Shown here in pieces: positions 33,623 to 44,668 of a stretch of 64,000 nucleotides of DNA (its first letter is position 1; every line of letters begins with the position of its first letter). Below the pieces are notes generated by a model. That model did no database searches, had not been told where the DNA came from, and saw only the letters and a list, made by a program, of their open reading frames with translations. The DNA is taken from positions 331,729,973 to 331,793,972 of the forward strand of contig OZ005740.1 in NCBI GenBank assembly GCA_963930735.1, given 5' to 3'. Made by a program: the position numbers and the translations under genes. Source of the stretch: Dioctria linearis (taxonomy: Eukaryota; Arthropoda; Insecta; Diptera; Asilidae).

Positions 33623-34880
33623 CTGTGGAGCGCAGTGAAGGTTCTCCTAAAGCAGGTCAATCACGTTTTGTCCACTGGTGGGAATAAGGAATAAGCATGG
33701 AATGTTTGGCGTCTTAAGAAAGATTTGATGCCTCCAATCGCCCGCCTACACGAATTATCCCATTTTCATTCAAAAACGGTGTGAGGCTGCTAATAGGGCT
33801 ATTTTTATGGATTTCCTTTGACGTTGAAGTTCACGAAATTCGTCTTTAAAGCAGGTTGCTGCATTAATTTTATAAGAACATTGAGTGCAGAATCAAGTTC
33901 CTTAGACGTGAGAGCTATCTCCTGTGATGGTGGGGTGAGGTTATGGTCCGATTGAAAAGCTTTAATGCAGAGGCAATGATGCTCTGTACTCGTCTAAAGG
34001 AGTTTCCGTGCTCGATTCCGTGTAGCGGGTTAGATAAGGAAAAATCATTATTCTTGGCAACCGTAGAAATCACTGATGCTGCCGCATGTTTTCTTTCCAC
34101 GTCACATGAAATCTGAAATTCCTTTCACCAGGCAGGAGGCCATAGTGACACTCTTCTCCATGTAAGTAGGGTGGTCCATAGAATCAGAGGTTATGTGTCT
34201 TCAATTTGTCTGGTGTGGTACCTCGATCTGAGGTGGCGCCATTGCTGAGCGCTTGTCAGTCTTTGAATTTCGACAATACGATTGGCGGCAAAGGTGTGAA
34301 AGAACGAAGATGCTGAATTAATTCATGCCAAGTAAGTCACCGTATCCTCGCATCCTAATTTTGCGGCACAAAGTTCGAGCCTTGATACCTTCTTAAAAGT
34401 TAAAGTGCGTGGATATCGTTTTCATACTGGTGCAAGAAAACTGGTGGTTATGTCAAGAGGAGGTGAGGGGCTGAAACGAGGTTACCATGACTGCAACGAA
34501 ATGCGTTGTCGGGCCCGCTAGACTAAAAGCCTCGGCCGTTAGAGCTAATTTCGAGGGTACATCACTTTCTTTTTATCATGGCTGTTGTTGGACATCTGGG
34601 TTATTTGTCTGTGGCTATAGCACAAAACTTGAACAAAACCCAGAAAGCAAAGTTCACTATTTCGCTGTTGGCAATATCTTTTAGCCAAAAGGATATGGAA
34701 TGAAATATTTCGGTTATACCGTAAAGGACTTCAGAAAGAATTGTTAATTTGTAAGGGGATTTGTAATTTGGGGCAAGTCATAAAAAAATTCACTGTCAAG
34801 GGGAAATGAGCTTTACAAAATAATTTTCTTTCAAATTTAAAGTTACCGCCAAGGAAAATTTTCAGTTGCAATTGTAATCG

Positions 34881-36168
34881 TAAGGTAATAGACAAACTAA
34901 TAGCATACAAAGACTGGACATGTAGAACAAAAATATGCAACGTTTTTCTAGAATATAAAATTAACAATGCCTCGACGATGCCTCGTCTTGTTGACATGCC
35001 CAAAGAGTAAGCCAACAATGCCCGCTCCATACAAAATCACCGTTGCCTCGACCCGATAAAGGGAAGGAAAAATTTTTTCTGAGAAATTTACTGGAAATTT
35101 CTTCCTTCGAATTTTTATGCATTGGCCAAGGTCGAGAGCAGTGCCTCGCTCCAAAATAAAACAACGATACCTCGACCTGATGTAGGGAAGACCGCAATTT
35201 CTTCTTAGAAATTTACTGGAAATTTTTCCCTTATAATTTATAAGCGCTTTTGGAGGGCGACAACAAATTTTATGAGCGTAAACGCGTAACAAGCAATAAG
35301 TAATTTTTTGCTTCTTTACGCGATAACTAATATTGATTTTTCCAAATAAGTTCATGAAAGATATATCGTAGAGAAATTCAAGAGTTATCAAATTTTGTAG
35401 ATTTTGTTACAGCTTGAATTGCCAACTGCGGATTATTTCTATGCATTATGCACATGGAATAACACCTACTCTATCAATCTATCATCTAGATTCTAGGGTA
35501 TAAAAAAATCTACTTGACGTCCGAATCATACAGATAAGTTCATGCATTTTTCCAATATTTTGAATTTATCGAAATAATTTTCATAAATTGATTTGTCTAC
35601 CTTATGATAATTCCTGTATCAACATTCACGTACTCACGTGGGGTTACCTGAAAGATTTTGTACTTTTTATTCGTATGTTAATTACATCACATAATGAAAC
35701 AACAACAATAAAAAGTTGGCCACCAAAATGAATAAAAATTCTACCGAAACATTTGTGTCTACGCTCATAATTAAAATTTTACCGAAACATTTGTGTCTAC
35801 GCTCATAAAATTTGTTGTCGCCCTCCAAAAGTCCGTATAAATTATAAGGAAAAAATTGCAGCCTTCTCTACAACAGGTCGAGGCATCGTTGTTTTATATT
35901 GGAGCGAGGCACTGCTCTCGGCCGCGCCCAATGCATAAAAATTCGAAGGAAGAAATTTCCAGTAAATTTCTTAGAAAAAATTGTGACCTTCCCTTCATCG
36001 GGTCGAGGCAGCGGTGATTTTTTATGGAGCGAGGCATTGCTGGCTTACTCTTTGGGCACGTCATCAAGGGCCGAGTCGAGGCATTGTTAATTTTATATTC
36101 TAGAAAAGCGTTGCATATTTTTGTTCTACGTGTCCAGTCTTTGTATGTTATAAGTTTGTCTATGGTAA
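34881..36168. repeat. Large foldback element, arms about 400 bp
   Basis: The outer end carries CATACAAAGACTGGACATGT (34904-34923), and its complement lies at 36126-36145. Inward, blocks such as TCGAGGCAT, TTACTGGAAATTTCTTCCTTCGAA and TTTGGAGGGCGACAACAAATTT recur inverted at matching distances from a centre near 35525. Modules of GGTCGAGGCATCGTTGTTTTA repeat within each arm. Fragments of the same family occur at 19060-19260, 52319-52590 and 53102-53265. Short ORFs in the arms are by-products. Confidence 0.82.
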
Positions 36169-36488
36169 GGTTCTTTAATAAATTTTGCTTAATTAGCAAT
36201 AAATTAATGACGAAATTTAATATATAGTTATATGCACAAATTTATTTTACTAATGCTTTTAGTTTAATTTTAATTTCTTCAATATATCACCCTGAAATAC
36301 AGCTAATGTTACTATTGGCGATGTTGAGAAAACAGTTTCATTCACTTAAAATAACTTACTAATATGCAAGTATAATACTAATTGTATGGAATGTAAGCAA
36401 TTAAGGAATACAAGGTTCTCCATATAAATGTGTGAAAGTATATAGAGTACTTAAATGCGTACAATGAGCAAAATATCAACTTTGAATA

Positions 36489-37511
36489 CAGGGTGTCCCG
36501 TATGTGGTCTGGCACCCGAATGCTACGGATAGGCCATGCTTAGACAAAAAAAAAATTGTATGGGTTGGGGGGAGGGAAATCGTAACGGTCTCCGAGATAA
36601 CGGAACTTTAAGATATTTGGGTATGTTTTTATAGATCACCCTGTAACTCCTGAACATTACACCCTATCCTGATGGCTTACACTTTGATAGATAGGTAATC
36701 GTGGGTTCTTTCCAATCGTCTATAAATTTTTCCCCCACCCTTTCCGTTTTGAAGTTGCTTAACAAAATTAAAAATTCGGAATTTCTACTAAGTTTTTTTT
36801 ATTTAACTACTATTTTTATCAAAAAACACGTCATCAATATCAATTTTTCATATTTAATTTAAAAAGCCCAAAATCTTAGCTTTAAAATGACCTATCACAC
36901 TATGTACCGAAAATGTAACCCTTTCTGCGTGTTTGCACTTTTTCTTAAGCAAATCCAGCGAAAATGGCTGAAAAAGTTCAATAAGTGCCAGAAAGTAGGC
37001 AATTATCTTTTGGAAATTACCTTTTTCAGTCATTTTCGCTGGAGATGCTTAAGAAAAAGTGCAAAATACTCAGAAAGGGTTATATTTTTGGTATAGAGTG
37101 TAATAGGTTATTTTAAAGCTAAGCTTTTGGGCTTTTGAAATTCAATATGAAAAATTGATATTGATGACGTGTTTTTTGATAAAAATAGTAGTTAAATAAA
37201 AAACAACGTGTAAAAATTCCGAAATTTTAACTTTGTTGAGCCATAACTTCAAAACGGAATGGGTGGGACAAAAATTTATAGACCATTGGAAAGATCCAAC
37301 GATTATCTATCTACCAAAGTTTAAGTCATCATCATTAGTTGTAACGTTCAGAAGTTACAGGGTGATCTATAAAAACATACCCAAATATCTTAAAGTTCCG
37401 TTATCTTGGAAACTGTTACGATTTACCTCCCCCCACCCATACTATTTTTTGTTTGTCTAAGCATGACCTATCCGTAGCCTTCGGGTGCCAGACCACATAC
37501 GGGACACCCTG
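36489..37511. mobile_element. 1,023-bp near-perfect inverted repeat with TA target duplication
   Basis: The ends CAGGGTGTCCCGTATGTGGT and ACCACATACGGGACACCCTG are exact complements, flanked by TA on both sides. The arms (about 460-500 bp) stay complementary to a small centre near 37000 (between CAGCGAAAATG at 36956 and CATTTTCGCTG at 37032). No ORF resembles a transposase. Single-arm or partial relatives lie at 56780-57160 and 49010-49190. Confidence 0.88.
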
Positions 37512-38085
37512 TATATGGCCAAATAGACGGATATTAAATCATATCATATTCTATTTCTTAAAAAAATTGTAGTTTGATGTAACTTTGTATTACTATCGAA
37601 AGCTTCTATATTGCATTAAACCTGAAAACAAAATATACGTCTGCTTTTCTTCATCGGGGTAATTTTTCTTTAAAACCCCAAATACTATGGGCGCGACGTT
37701 TTTTTTACGCGCTACAAAATAACTTTGAATCAAGTTTTCATATATAGCTTGATCCAATGTAAGTCACGCCACTTTGTGACGTGTTGTTTCTTTATTCGTT
37801 TGTTCCCTATTTCAGTTTATGAGAACAAATGAAATTATTGACTAGTTTTGACATAAAAAATTTCCTCTTTTTTATAATAGTTTTTTCATAAACATTTAAG
37901 ACAAGAATAGTAAGTATTCTTAATAATCATACTTAATTTGTTTTTATTCATTTTAAACATTTTTTCACAATTTTACAAATAATCAATATACCTCAAATAG
38001 TATTGTATCTAAGGCTTATCAACTAGCGCTAGTGGCATCAATACAAAAAAGTATAATGTAAACACTAATGCTGATCGACGAGCAT
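37512..38085. other. Gene-free stretch
   Basis: AT-rich DNA with no recognised repeat or coding signal. Confidence 0.5.
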
Positions 38086-38099
38086 TCAAGCACATCCTA

Positions 38100-38388
38100 A
38101 TAAAACAACGTTGGATGACTTCCAACTTTTGTGGTGGTAGTTCATGTTGGTGCGAATTTTAAAATTGATGCGACGGGTAAGTGGAAAGAAAACTTCACGG
38201 AAAAAAGTGTTCTGCTTTGATATTAAGGGTTCTTCTACGTGATTTAATAACTCGTTAAACTTCTGGTGAAATACGTAAATGATTTTTATATATATATTTA
38301 TATATTTAGGTCTTCCGCGGATACTTCTTGAAGAAAATTCATGCTGAAGCCCTGATATTTTCTTCTTTCTATCCACTTTCTGATCCAC
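38100..38388 (-). pseudogene. PIF/Harbinger (HARBI1-like) transposase N-terminal fragment
   Basis: The piece contains FNELLNHVEEPLISKQNTFFRE followed by a basic stretch, which matches the region just before the DDE core of Harbinger transposases (typically F..LL..V.P.I.KQNT..R). It is truncated, the core is missing, and the frame departs from the family after about residue 80. Identification is from this motif only. Confidence 0.5.
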
Positions 38389-38891
38389 ATGCGACGTGGT
38401 TTACGAGTACTAGATTATTTTAACGTAGTAAACATTTCGATTTCCAGCATTTCTGAAATAATTTCAACTCCCGAGTGTACAGAGAAACAATAGTCTCTGT
38501 CCTGTTTTTCCTAAGGAAATATATATACACGAAATTACGTCACAGAACATGTGTCAAACTTTAATGAGAATACTTGTATTCTCTGTACCCTGGGTGGTCG
38601 ATATCTATGGTACAAAAGGACTATTTGATTGAAAAACCCAGGTAAACCTAGGGCTACACCGGGCTAGATTATCTTGTTTTTTGAAAAACCTGGGCTACCC
38701 CGTGCTTACAATAAAAATTTCTCGGATTAATGGTTTGACAGTTGTCACTTGCAATTTGTTGTTGAGCAAAAATAAGCAAAAATTAGAAGAACAGAAATAG
38801 AAAAATAATTAGAGCACACTTTATTTGTCTCTTTACAATTAATTATACTCGGGAGAATTGTCAGAGAAATGTCATTACATTAGGTCTACCT

Positions 38892-39043
38892 GGAGTGCGT
38901 TCCAAAACATAGCTATAGTTGGCTACAGCTGACTTCAATCGTTTCAAAACCCAGTAGTCAACTGAAATATGTTAGCTGAGTTGACTTTTGTGCGTTATGA
39001 AGTCAGCTGTAGTCAACTGTGGCTATGTTTTGGAATGCACTCC
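38892..39043. mobile_element. 152-bp MITE with long inverted ends
   Basis: GGAGTGCGTTCCAAAACATAGC at the left and GCTATGTTTTGGAATGCACTCC at the right are complementary with one mismatch. Pairing continues inward through AGTTGGCTACAGCTGACTT, giving arms of about 45 nt. The target duplication is not clear. Confidence 0.75.
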
Positions 39044-39129
39044 TTGTGTTTTAAAAACTTGTTCGATGAGTGCACGAAACCCCGGGTAAATTTGGTGAAA
39101 ATTTACACGGTGTTTTCATCCAACAAACC

Positions 39130-39856
39130 CTTAGAATATAGAGAGTACAGGAAGTGTTATAAGTCGAATTTTGTGTAGTCAAATTCTGGTTGTGTTAGTA
39201 TCTGTTGCCCCTGTAGTGAACGCTCAGTACAGCCGTGTAGTAGAATCAATATAGAGAGCGGGGCAGCAAGATATATGGTTGAAAATATTACGTTTGCTCC
39301 CATGGAAAATGTTCTTATTCACTGTCGCTACGCCATCATACTCAGGGAATTTCGCAGCTGTCACAAACGTAAACAAATCTCGGTGGAGAAGGATTTTTTC
39401 GATATTTCATGGCTTTTGTTCCAAATTTTTAATTTAATTTAATATACACAGGTGTGTAAAGTACACAAAATAATATTTTATAACTATACTTGCCTAAAAA
39501 ATGATTTCCCACGTCGTTCTTTGGTGTTGTTGTGGCAATTTTTTACCGAACACTTCATTCTGAAATTACATGAACATCACTTAGAAATTTATCACTATAA
39601 TTTGAACAGATAATTACTTACACTATTTGCTTTGTTTAGCACTATTTTTAAAACACTTTTCACAACTTTTCAATTACATTTTAATTATTGCAAATTTTTT
39701 GCAAATTAAAGAAACTTCATTAGACAGCTAAACATAGGATTGTCTCTTTCTTGAATATAATGCTGAGCTACTTCATGATACTCTGAAAAATCCACGCTCA
39801 TGCACACGACTTTTACAGGTATCAACACAGGTATCCTGTTGTCTCTATATTCTAAG
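39130..39856. mobile_element. 727-bp non-autonomous element with CTTAGAATATAGAGA ends and 8-bp target duplication
   Basis: The termini CTTAGAATATAGAGA and TCTCTATATTCTAAG are exact complements. AACAAACC flanks both sides (39122-39129 and 39857-39864), a perfect 8-bp duplication typical of hAT-type insertion. The interior is AT-rich without a transposase. Confidence 0.85.
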
Positions 39857-40212
39857 AACAAACCTAAAGTTTAACAAGTATGGCCGAAACATCTGTCAAT
39901 TGGTTACTTACTCCTTGGCGGCAATTGTCACAAATTTGTTCGTCTCAATTTCAATCGTCAATCAATGTGAAAAAAAATTTCTATTTGGAAGTTTCTTTGG
40001 TTTCCCACTAGCACATAATTACTTTTCCTTAAGTGATTTAAACGAAGAATCAAATGTTTTGTTAAATATTTTAATATATTAAAAACGTTTTTCAATCAAT
40101 AAAAGACGAAAAACTCAAAACAAATTCGCTGGAAGTGACGTTATACCTCATGGCGTAGCATCACAAAATATTCCTCTCGAATCGGCTATATCCTTGTTAT
40201 CTTTGTATCATG

Positions 40213-40664
40213 TACCATGTTTACATGCAGAATTGAAAGATCGAGTCGAGATTGAGTTGAGTTTTCGACTCGTGTTTTCGAGCATGCAGGGTTGAGATAT
40301 TGGAGTTGAAAACGGGTCCAACTAATCTATAGTTGAAGTGACAGTCAAACATAATATTATTTATGGTATTTTTTGTGATGAAGAAATAAAAGTAATAAAT
40401 TTTGATTAAATAAACAAAATAAACTCACAATAAATAGGCAGCATACCAACACTTCTGAGTAAAGAATGAATAAAATAAATACCAACTGTAAGCTGCCAAC
40501 TCGACTAGTCAATCCGCGTTTATGGGACACCATTTCGACTCGACTACGCCAGCCAAGCGTGGTCGATTCGAGGAGTCGAGTCGATCTAATTTCAACTCGA
40601 GTCGCGTTTACATGGAGTTGAACCAGAGTTGAACCAGGGTTCAACCCTGCATGTAAACATGGTA
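40213..40664. mobile_element. MITE with 16-bp perfect terminal repeats and TA duplication (about 450 bp)
   Basis: TA-CCATGTTTACATGCAG at the left and CTGCATGTAAACATGG-TA at the right. The interior is rich in GAGTCGAGT/ACTCGACTC motifs in both orientations. The ends and TA flanks suggest a Tc1/mariner-like origin. Confidence 0.75.
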
Positions 40665-40879
40665 ATGGTCCATATCCATGTTATTATAAAAAAAACCTAT
40701 TCCCGGCAAATTTAAGAATGTTTATGTAAACAGTCGAAAAGTCAGGTAAATAAAGACCGAAATATTTTTCATCCCGAAACGTTCCACATTGTGGAAACCG
40801 AAATTTGTTTTTCGGCGAATGCCTGTGTGCAAAATTTCAGCTATTTAAGTATAGGTACATGCGCTCTCACTATCGTGAA

Positions 40880-41060
40880 GGCAAATATCAAAATAACTTT
40901 TTAATATTATAAGTGGGTGTCCAACCCATTTTGTTCTATCATCATTATTCCTATGAGCTACAAACAGAATGACAAACTTGCATATGATTTCATCTAGGGT
41001 ATAAAAATGATGGGTTGATGATGATTTTTGCATGTCCATCCGTCTGTCTTCACGATACTG
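40880..41060 (-). repeat. Fragment of the TATACCC dispersed repeat family
   Basis: It matches 3600-3731 (GGGTGTCCAACCCATTTTG, then GATTTCATCTAGGGTATA), with an additional inverted start at 41000-41050 (TTTTTGCATGTCCATCCGTC). Confidence 0.6.
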
Positions 41061-41879
41061 ATTTAAATATCGATGCCTATTAAAAAAAGAATTTAATACC
41101 GAACTGACTATAAAATTAGTAGCTTATTTCCCTTTATTCATTTGTTTTTAATCGGTGATGAATTATTAAGTAATTTACAATTTGAACATTAAAAAGTAAG
41201 CTGTGAAATACATAGTTGTCATCACTGTAAAATTAAAATTGTAACTTGCCGGCAAAAGAGATCACAATTATTCAGTTAATGCACAGCGCAGCTGATAAAA
41301 ATTCTAAACGTCATCTATTGTGAATGAAATTCCCCAAGTAAGCTTGCATTATGCTATGCACTATGCATGCAGTACGCAATTGCACATATCCACTGTAGTT
41401 GTTTTGTTTTGTTAAGAGAATATACATACAATGGCTCTCTGGATCTCTTTAAGAACAACACACTACTAATGAGAATGACACATCATATCATTTTAAATAT
41501 TCGGCAAAAAAAACATAAGGAAGCTCCAAAGTAAGAGTGCAGTAAGCACCGCAAGTTTGAAACTGCAAATCGGGTGGAGAAAAGAAAATACCGTTTAGTT
41601 GCAATTTAGCATACAGCAATTTTTTGTGAATATTTTTATGCTGAATATAATTTATGGCGTCAAATCAAGTTTGTCTATAAATTCTTGCAGCAATTATTCA
41701 AAAAAGCATTCTTTTGGAAGGAACTTTCTCTTGATAGATAAACTTTTTCATGGTTGCTGCCATGCCATGCCAGCTATCACAATCACTCACACTTGCACCG
41801 ATTTTACGGTTCTTCTCCTGTTAGTTGACTGTTCTATCTTCTATGTGCCTTTGCCTTATAATTTCCTTCGTCGTTACCT
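41061..41879. other. Gene-free stretch
   Basis: AT-rich; no repeat or coding signal of note. It leads into the possible 5' exon at 41880. Confidence 0.4.
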
Positions 41880-42499
41880 TCACTTCTGCACACCAAGTCG
41901 AGTCGAAAACTTGCGACCACTCAGCAACACTCAACAGACCGAAACAAGCAGCACACCAAAACCTAAGAAGGGGAGAGAAGAACAATTTCAGCAGCAGCAG
42001 CAGCAAGAGTACACAGTATACTGAGTACACGGTAGTGTGCAGTCTGAGTCTGGTCTGGTTTTTGGAATTATGAACATTGTGCAAAGTTGAGTATAATAAA
42101 GAAACTCAATCGAATAACTGAAATTTAATCAAATCTATATAGACAAAAAAGTCTCAAAAAATATAATAAACCCAATTAAAATTTGCAAGAGGATAGCAAC
42201 ACTTTATAATACTTTTCACCTGTGATTTTGTGTACTTTAATTAAAAAAAAAAAGCTTTTGTGATAATTTATATAAAAAAACAAAAAAGTAATATCCTTTG
42301 TGTAAAAAATTGTTCTAACTGTTTTATACCTTCTTAGTTTTTTAAAAATACGTCTATAATAAACATTTTAAAATTTTATTAATTATATTTTCCTTCGATC
42401 ATTAAAGTATATTCTGTGAGAATTATTTTTGTTTTGTTTTGTGAACACTGCGGCCTTTTAATTGAGCTCATTTATTGCATTTAGCACCCCCTGTTAAAG
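41880..42499 (+). other. Possible 5' non-coding exon of an unseen gene
   Basis: This stretch has CA-rich and CAG-repeat sequence (41989-42004), several short upstream ORFs and A/T-rich leader-like DNA, and it ends at 42499 on AAAG|GTAAGT, a near-perfect donor. It resembles the long untranslated first exon of fly developmental genes. No coding exon follows in the window, so this rests on composition and the donor only. Confidence 0.22.
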
Positions 42500-44455
42500 G
42501 TAAGTCGGAAGTTTTTTTTTTTTTTTTTTTTTTTTTAATTATATTATATTTAAAATATCCATAGATTAGATATTCATATTTTTAAAAGAAAAACCTGATA
42601 ATTGATATACATAATTCGGGACTTTGCGAGTGTGTTTTATTTTTCTTTATCGAAAAATTCGAACAAATCTCGATCGGGCGGTGGCATCACTTAAAATTTT
42701 GCGATTTTTGCAACACTTCACTTGTCATCGTTTTATATCGGCTCTAACCGGGTCCAATAATCACAATCTTCGGTCATCATGAGTGACTCAAGATTTTTAT
42801 TAAAAAAGAAAAAAACATAATTTGAAATTTACCAGCCCGAGTCGAAGACGTTTTTGTATTTTCTGAGTCAAAGATGTATTTAGGTATATGATATTATGCG
42901 AGTGCGCTCCTGCACGAAACAAAAGTTGAATTCAATGCACTTGGGGATTGTAAAAAGCCGGTAATGGTAAAGTGAAAGGACGACCGATGATTTGATCAAA
43001 TCCACTGCCTATTTCCAGTATAGCAGCATTGACATCAAGTATCCACCCATCTTTTTTGCCTTCCACACCCTTTTGTATCCCGTCGAATCTGTCTGTCTGC
43101 CTGCATGCCTTGTCTACGGTACAGTACATACAGTAGGTGGACTTGCGGAGTTGCGATTTGCACCATTAGCAGCATCGCCGAACCGAACCCATCTCGTCAT
43201 GCACTTTACCGTCCATGGGAATATGGGATTAGAATGGATAGCGCAGCAACATGATTTAGAGAGCGCAGATGAAGGGATTCGAAAAACTTTCAACTTCTTC
43301 TATTAATAATTGGACTCGCAATTGTTCTGTTATTTAATGTGAAATCATTGCATTATTGTGCCATCGGAACTAATATTTTGTAATTTCCTGGATGTCACTT
43401 GAAATAATGTAGATATGTCGTCGCTTTATTGCTTCAGCACCAACAGACTAGTAGCGCAGTGCAGTTTGTATGTAGTCGACGATGTACCAAAAATTGTTCC
43501 TTCATGATTCATTAGATGAGTTCACAACTGTTCTATTTTTAAACTTGTATATAAGCATGAATGCACATATATCTACTATATCAATATCTGTCATCGCAGA
43601 AGCAAAGCAACAGTAACCCCCATCGAGAATATTGGGGAAAAAATTGCTCATCAATTATTATAATTTCTTGTTTTTTTTTTATTGTTTTTCAAACCACATA
43701 CGTACATATATCTAAGCATTCGTCCGAAAGAAATTAATTTAATTTGGCTTGAGTTGAGTTGTACTGTGCTCTTAATAAGTTTATTAGTTCGGTCTCGGTC
43801 CTGTCTCTTTACTCCACTTTTGATAATGAATGGCTTGTGGTGGAAGAATAAAAATCGCGCATTTTTATAGATTAGCTTGAGTTTCTTTTCTTGATAACTT
43901 AATTACACGAAAGTCACACTATGTATATACAGCTAATACTGGGTTGGGAAAGTATAATGAACTAATATACATACATATATATTTAATGTATATGTGTACA
44001 TATAGTACATGCATATGCAGTTAATTTAAAATGTTGTATTGTTTTTTGCTTAGAAATTTGAAGCTAAAAAAATTACATTAATTGTGTTTTTGAATATTTA
44101 AACGTTTTATAGGTATATTTTAGTTTTTAGTTATAATCTTAGCATTTTGCACGCTCTAGGCAGTTATGTACAATCATATGTATGTTACTTATTTATAATC
44201 TAATAAAACATTGCCTACTTACCTATTTAGCGCAATTATTGATAAAAAAAAAGCAGTGAAATGCTTAAATTCATATTTAAAAATTACGAGTTTGCATTGG
44301 AGCAAAATGTAGCTTGACACACTTTACGAATTTCTTTTGTTTTATTTTAGAGGTTATAAAATTGTTTACTTATTATTATACATAGCTAGGCACATAAAAA
44401 TTGAGAGTGGATAATAAATACCTGGTAGATAATTCATAGAGTTGAATAAGTTATT
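42500..44455. other. Gene-free stretch, possibly intronic
   Basis: It begins with a GTAAGT donor and a long T run (42511-42536). A frame at 42992-43306 (104 codons) has ordinary composition but no recognised domain. No exon-acceptor evidence. Confidence 0.35.
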
Positions 44456-44668
44456 CATTGAGCGCGTTCGCTGCCACTGAAATAGTGACTTTTGTCGACT
44501 ACGAGTCACTACCAAATTTTGACAGTTAACGACTACGCTTTTTGACTACGACGATCGTTCAATCCGTACTTTGAATTTACCAAATAGTCGACTACGGTCA
44601 GGAGGATGGGCGATCATAGACGATTTAACAAAACTACACTACCACAATGGCAGTGAACGCGCTCAATG
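44456..44668. mobile_element. 213-bp MITE
   Basis: Ends CATTGAGCGCGTTCGCTGCC and, inverted, CATTGAGCGCGTTCACTGCC differ at one position. The interior has GTCGACTACG motifs. No ORF; the target duplication is unresolved. Confidence 0.78.

Larger units (their letters stand above)
31860..34470 (-). mobile_element. Decayed BEL/Pao LTR retrotransposon with envelope remnant
   Basis: In minus-strand order it shows a pol segment with FFHTFAANRIVEIQ and a WRHL box (34320-34220), then RRVQSIIASALKLFNR (near 33970), an integrase zinc-finger and core start, the BEL-type integrase C-terminal domain, and an envelope-like remnant. These are the signatures of BEL/Pao elements; an envelope after pol is known for roo. 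No LTRs are recognised. The left edge meets a LINE fragment at about 31830; the right edge is unclear. Frameshifts and stops are frequent. Confidence 0.85.

Noticed and set aside
34948..35391. 147-codon minus-strand frame
   Set aside because: It runs through the arm of a foldback element, and parts recur inverted in the other arm; not a gene.
41599..42024. 141-codon plus-strand frame ending in Gln repeats
   Set aside because: Composition is AT-driven at the start and CAG-repeat at the end, an overlapping frame is equally open, and no domain is seen.
42992..43306. 104-codon plus-strand frame
   Set aside because: No recognised domain, no splice signals that would include it, and an opposite-strand frame overlaps; left as unassigned.
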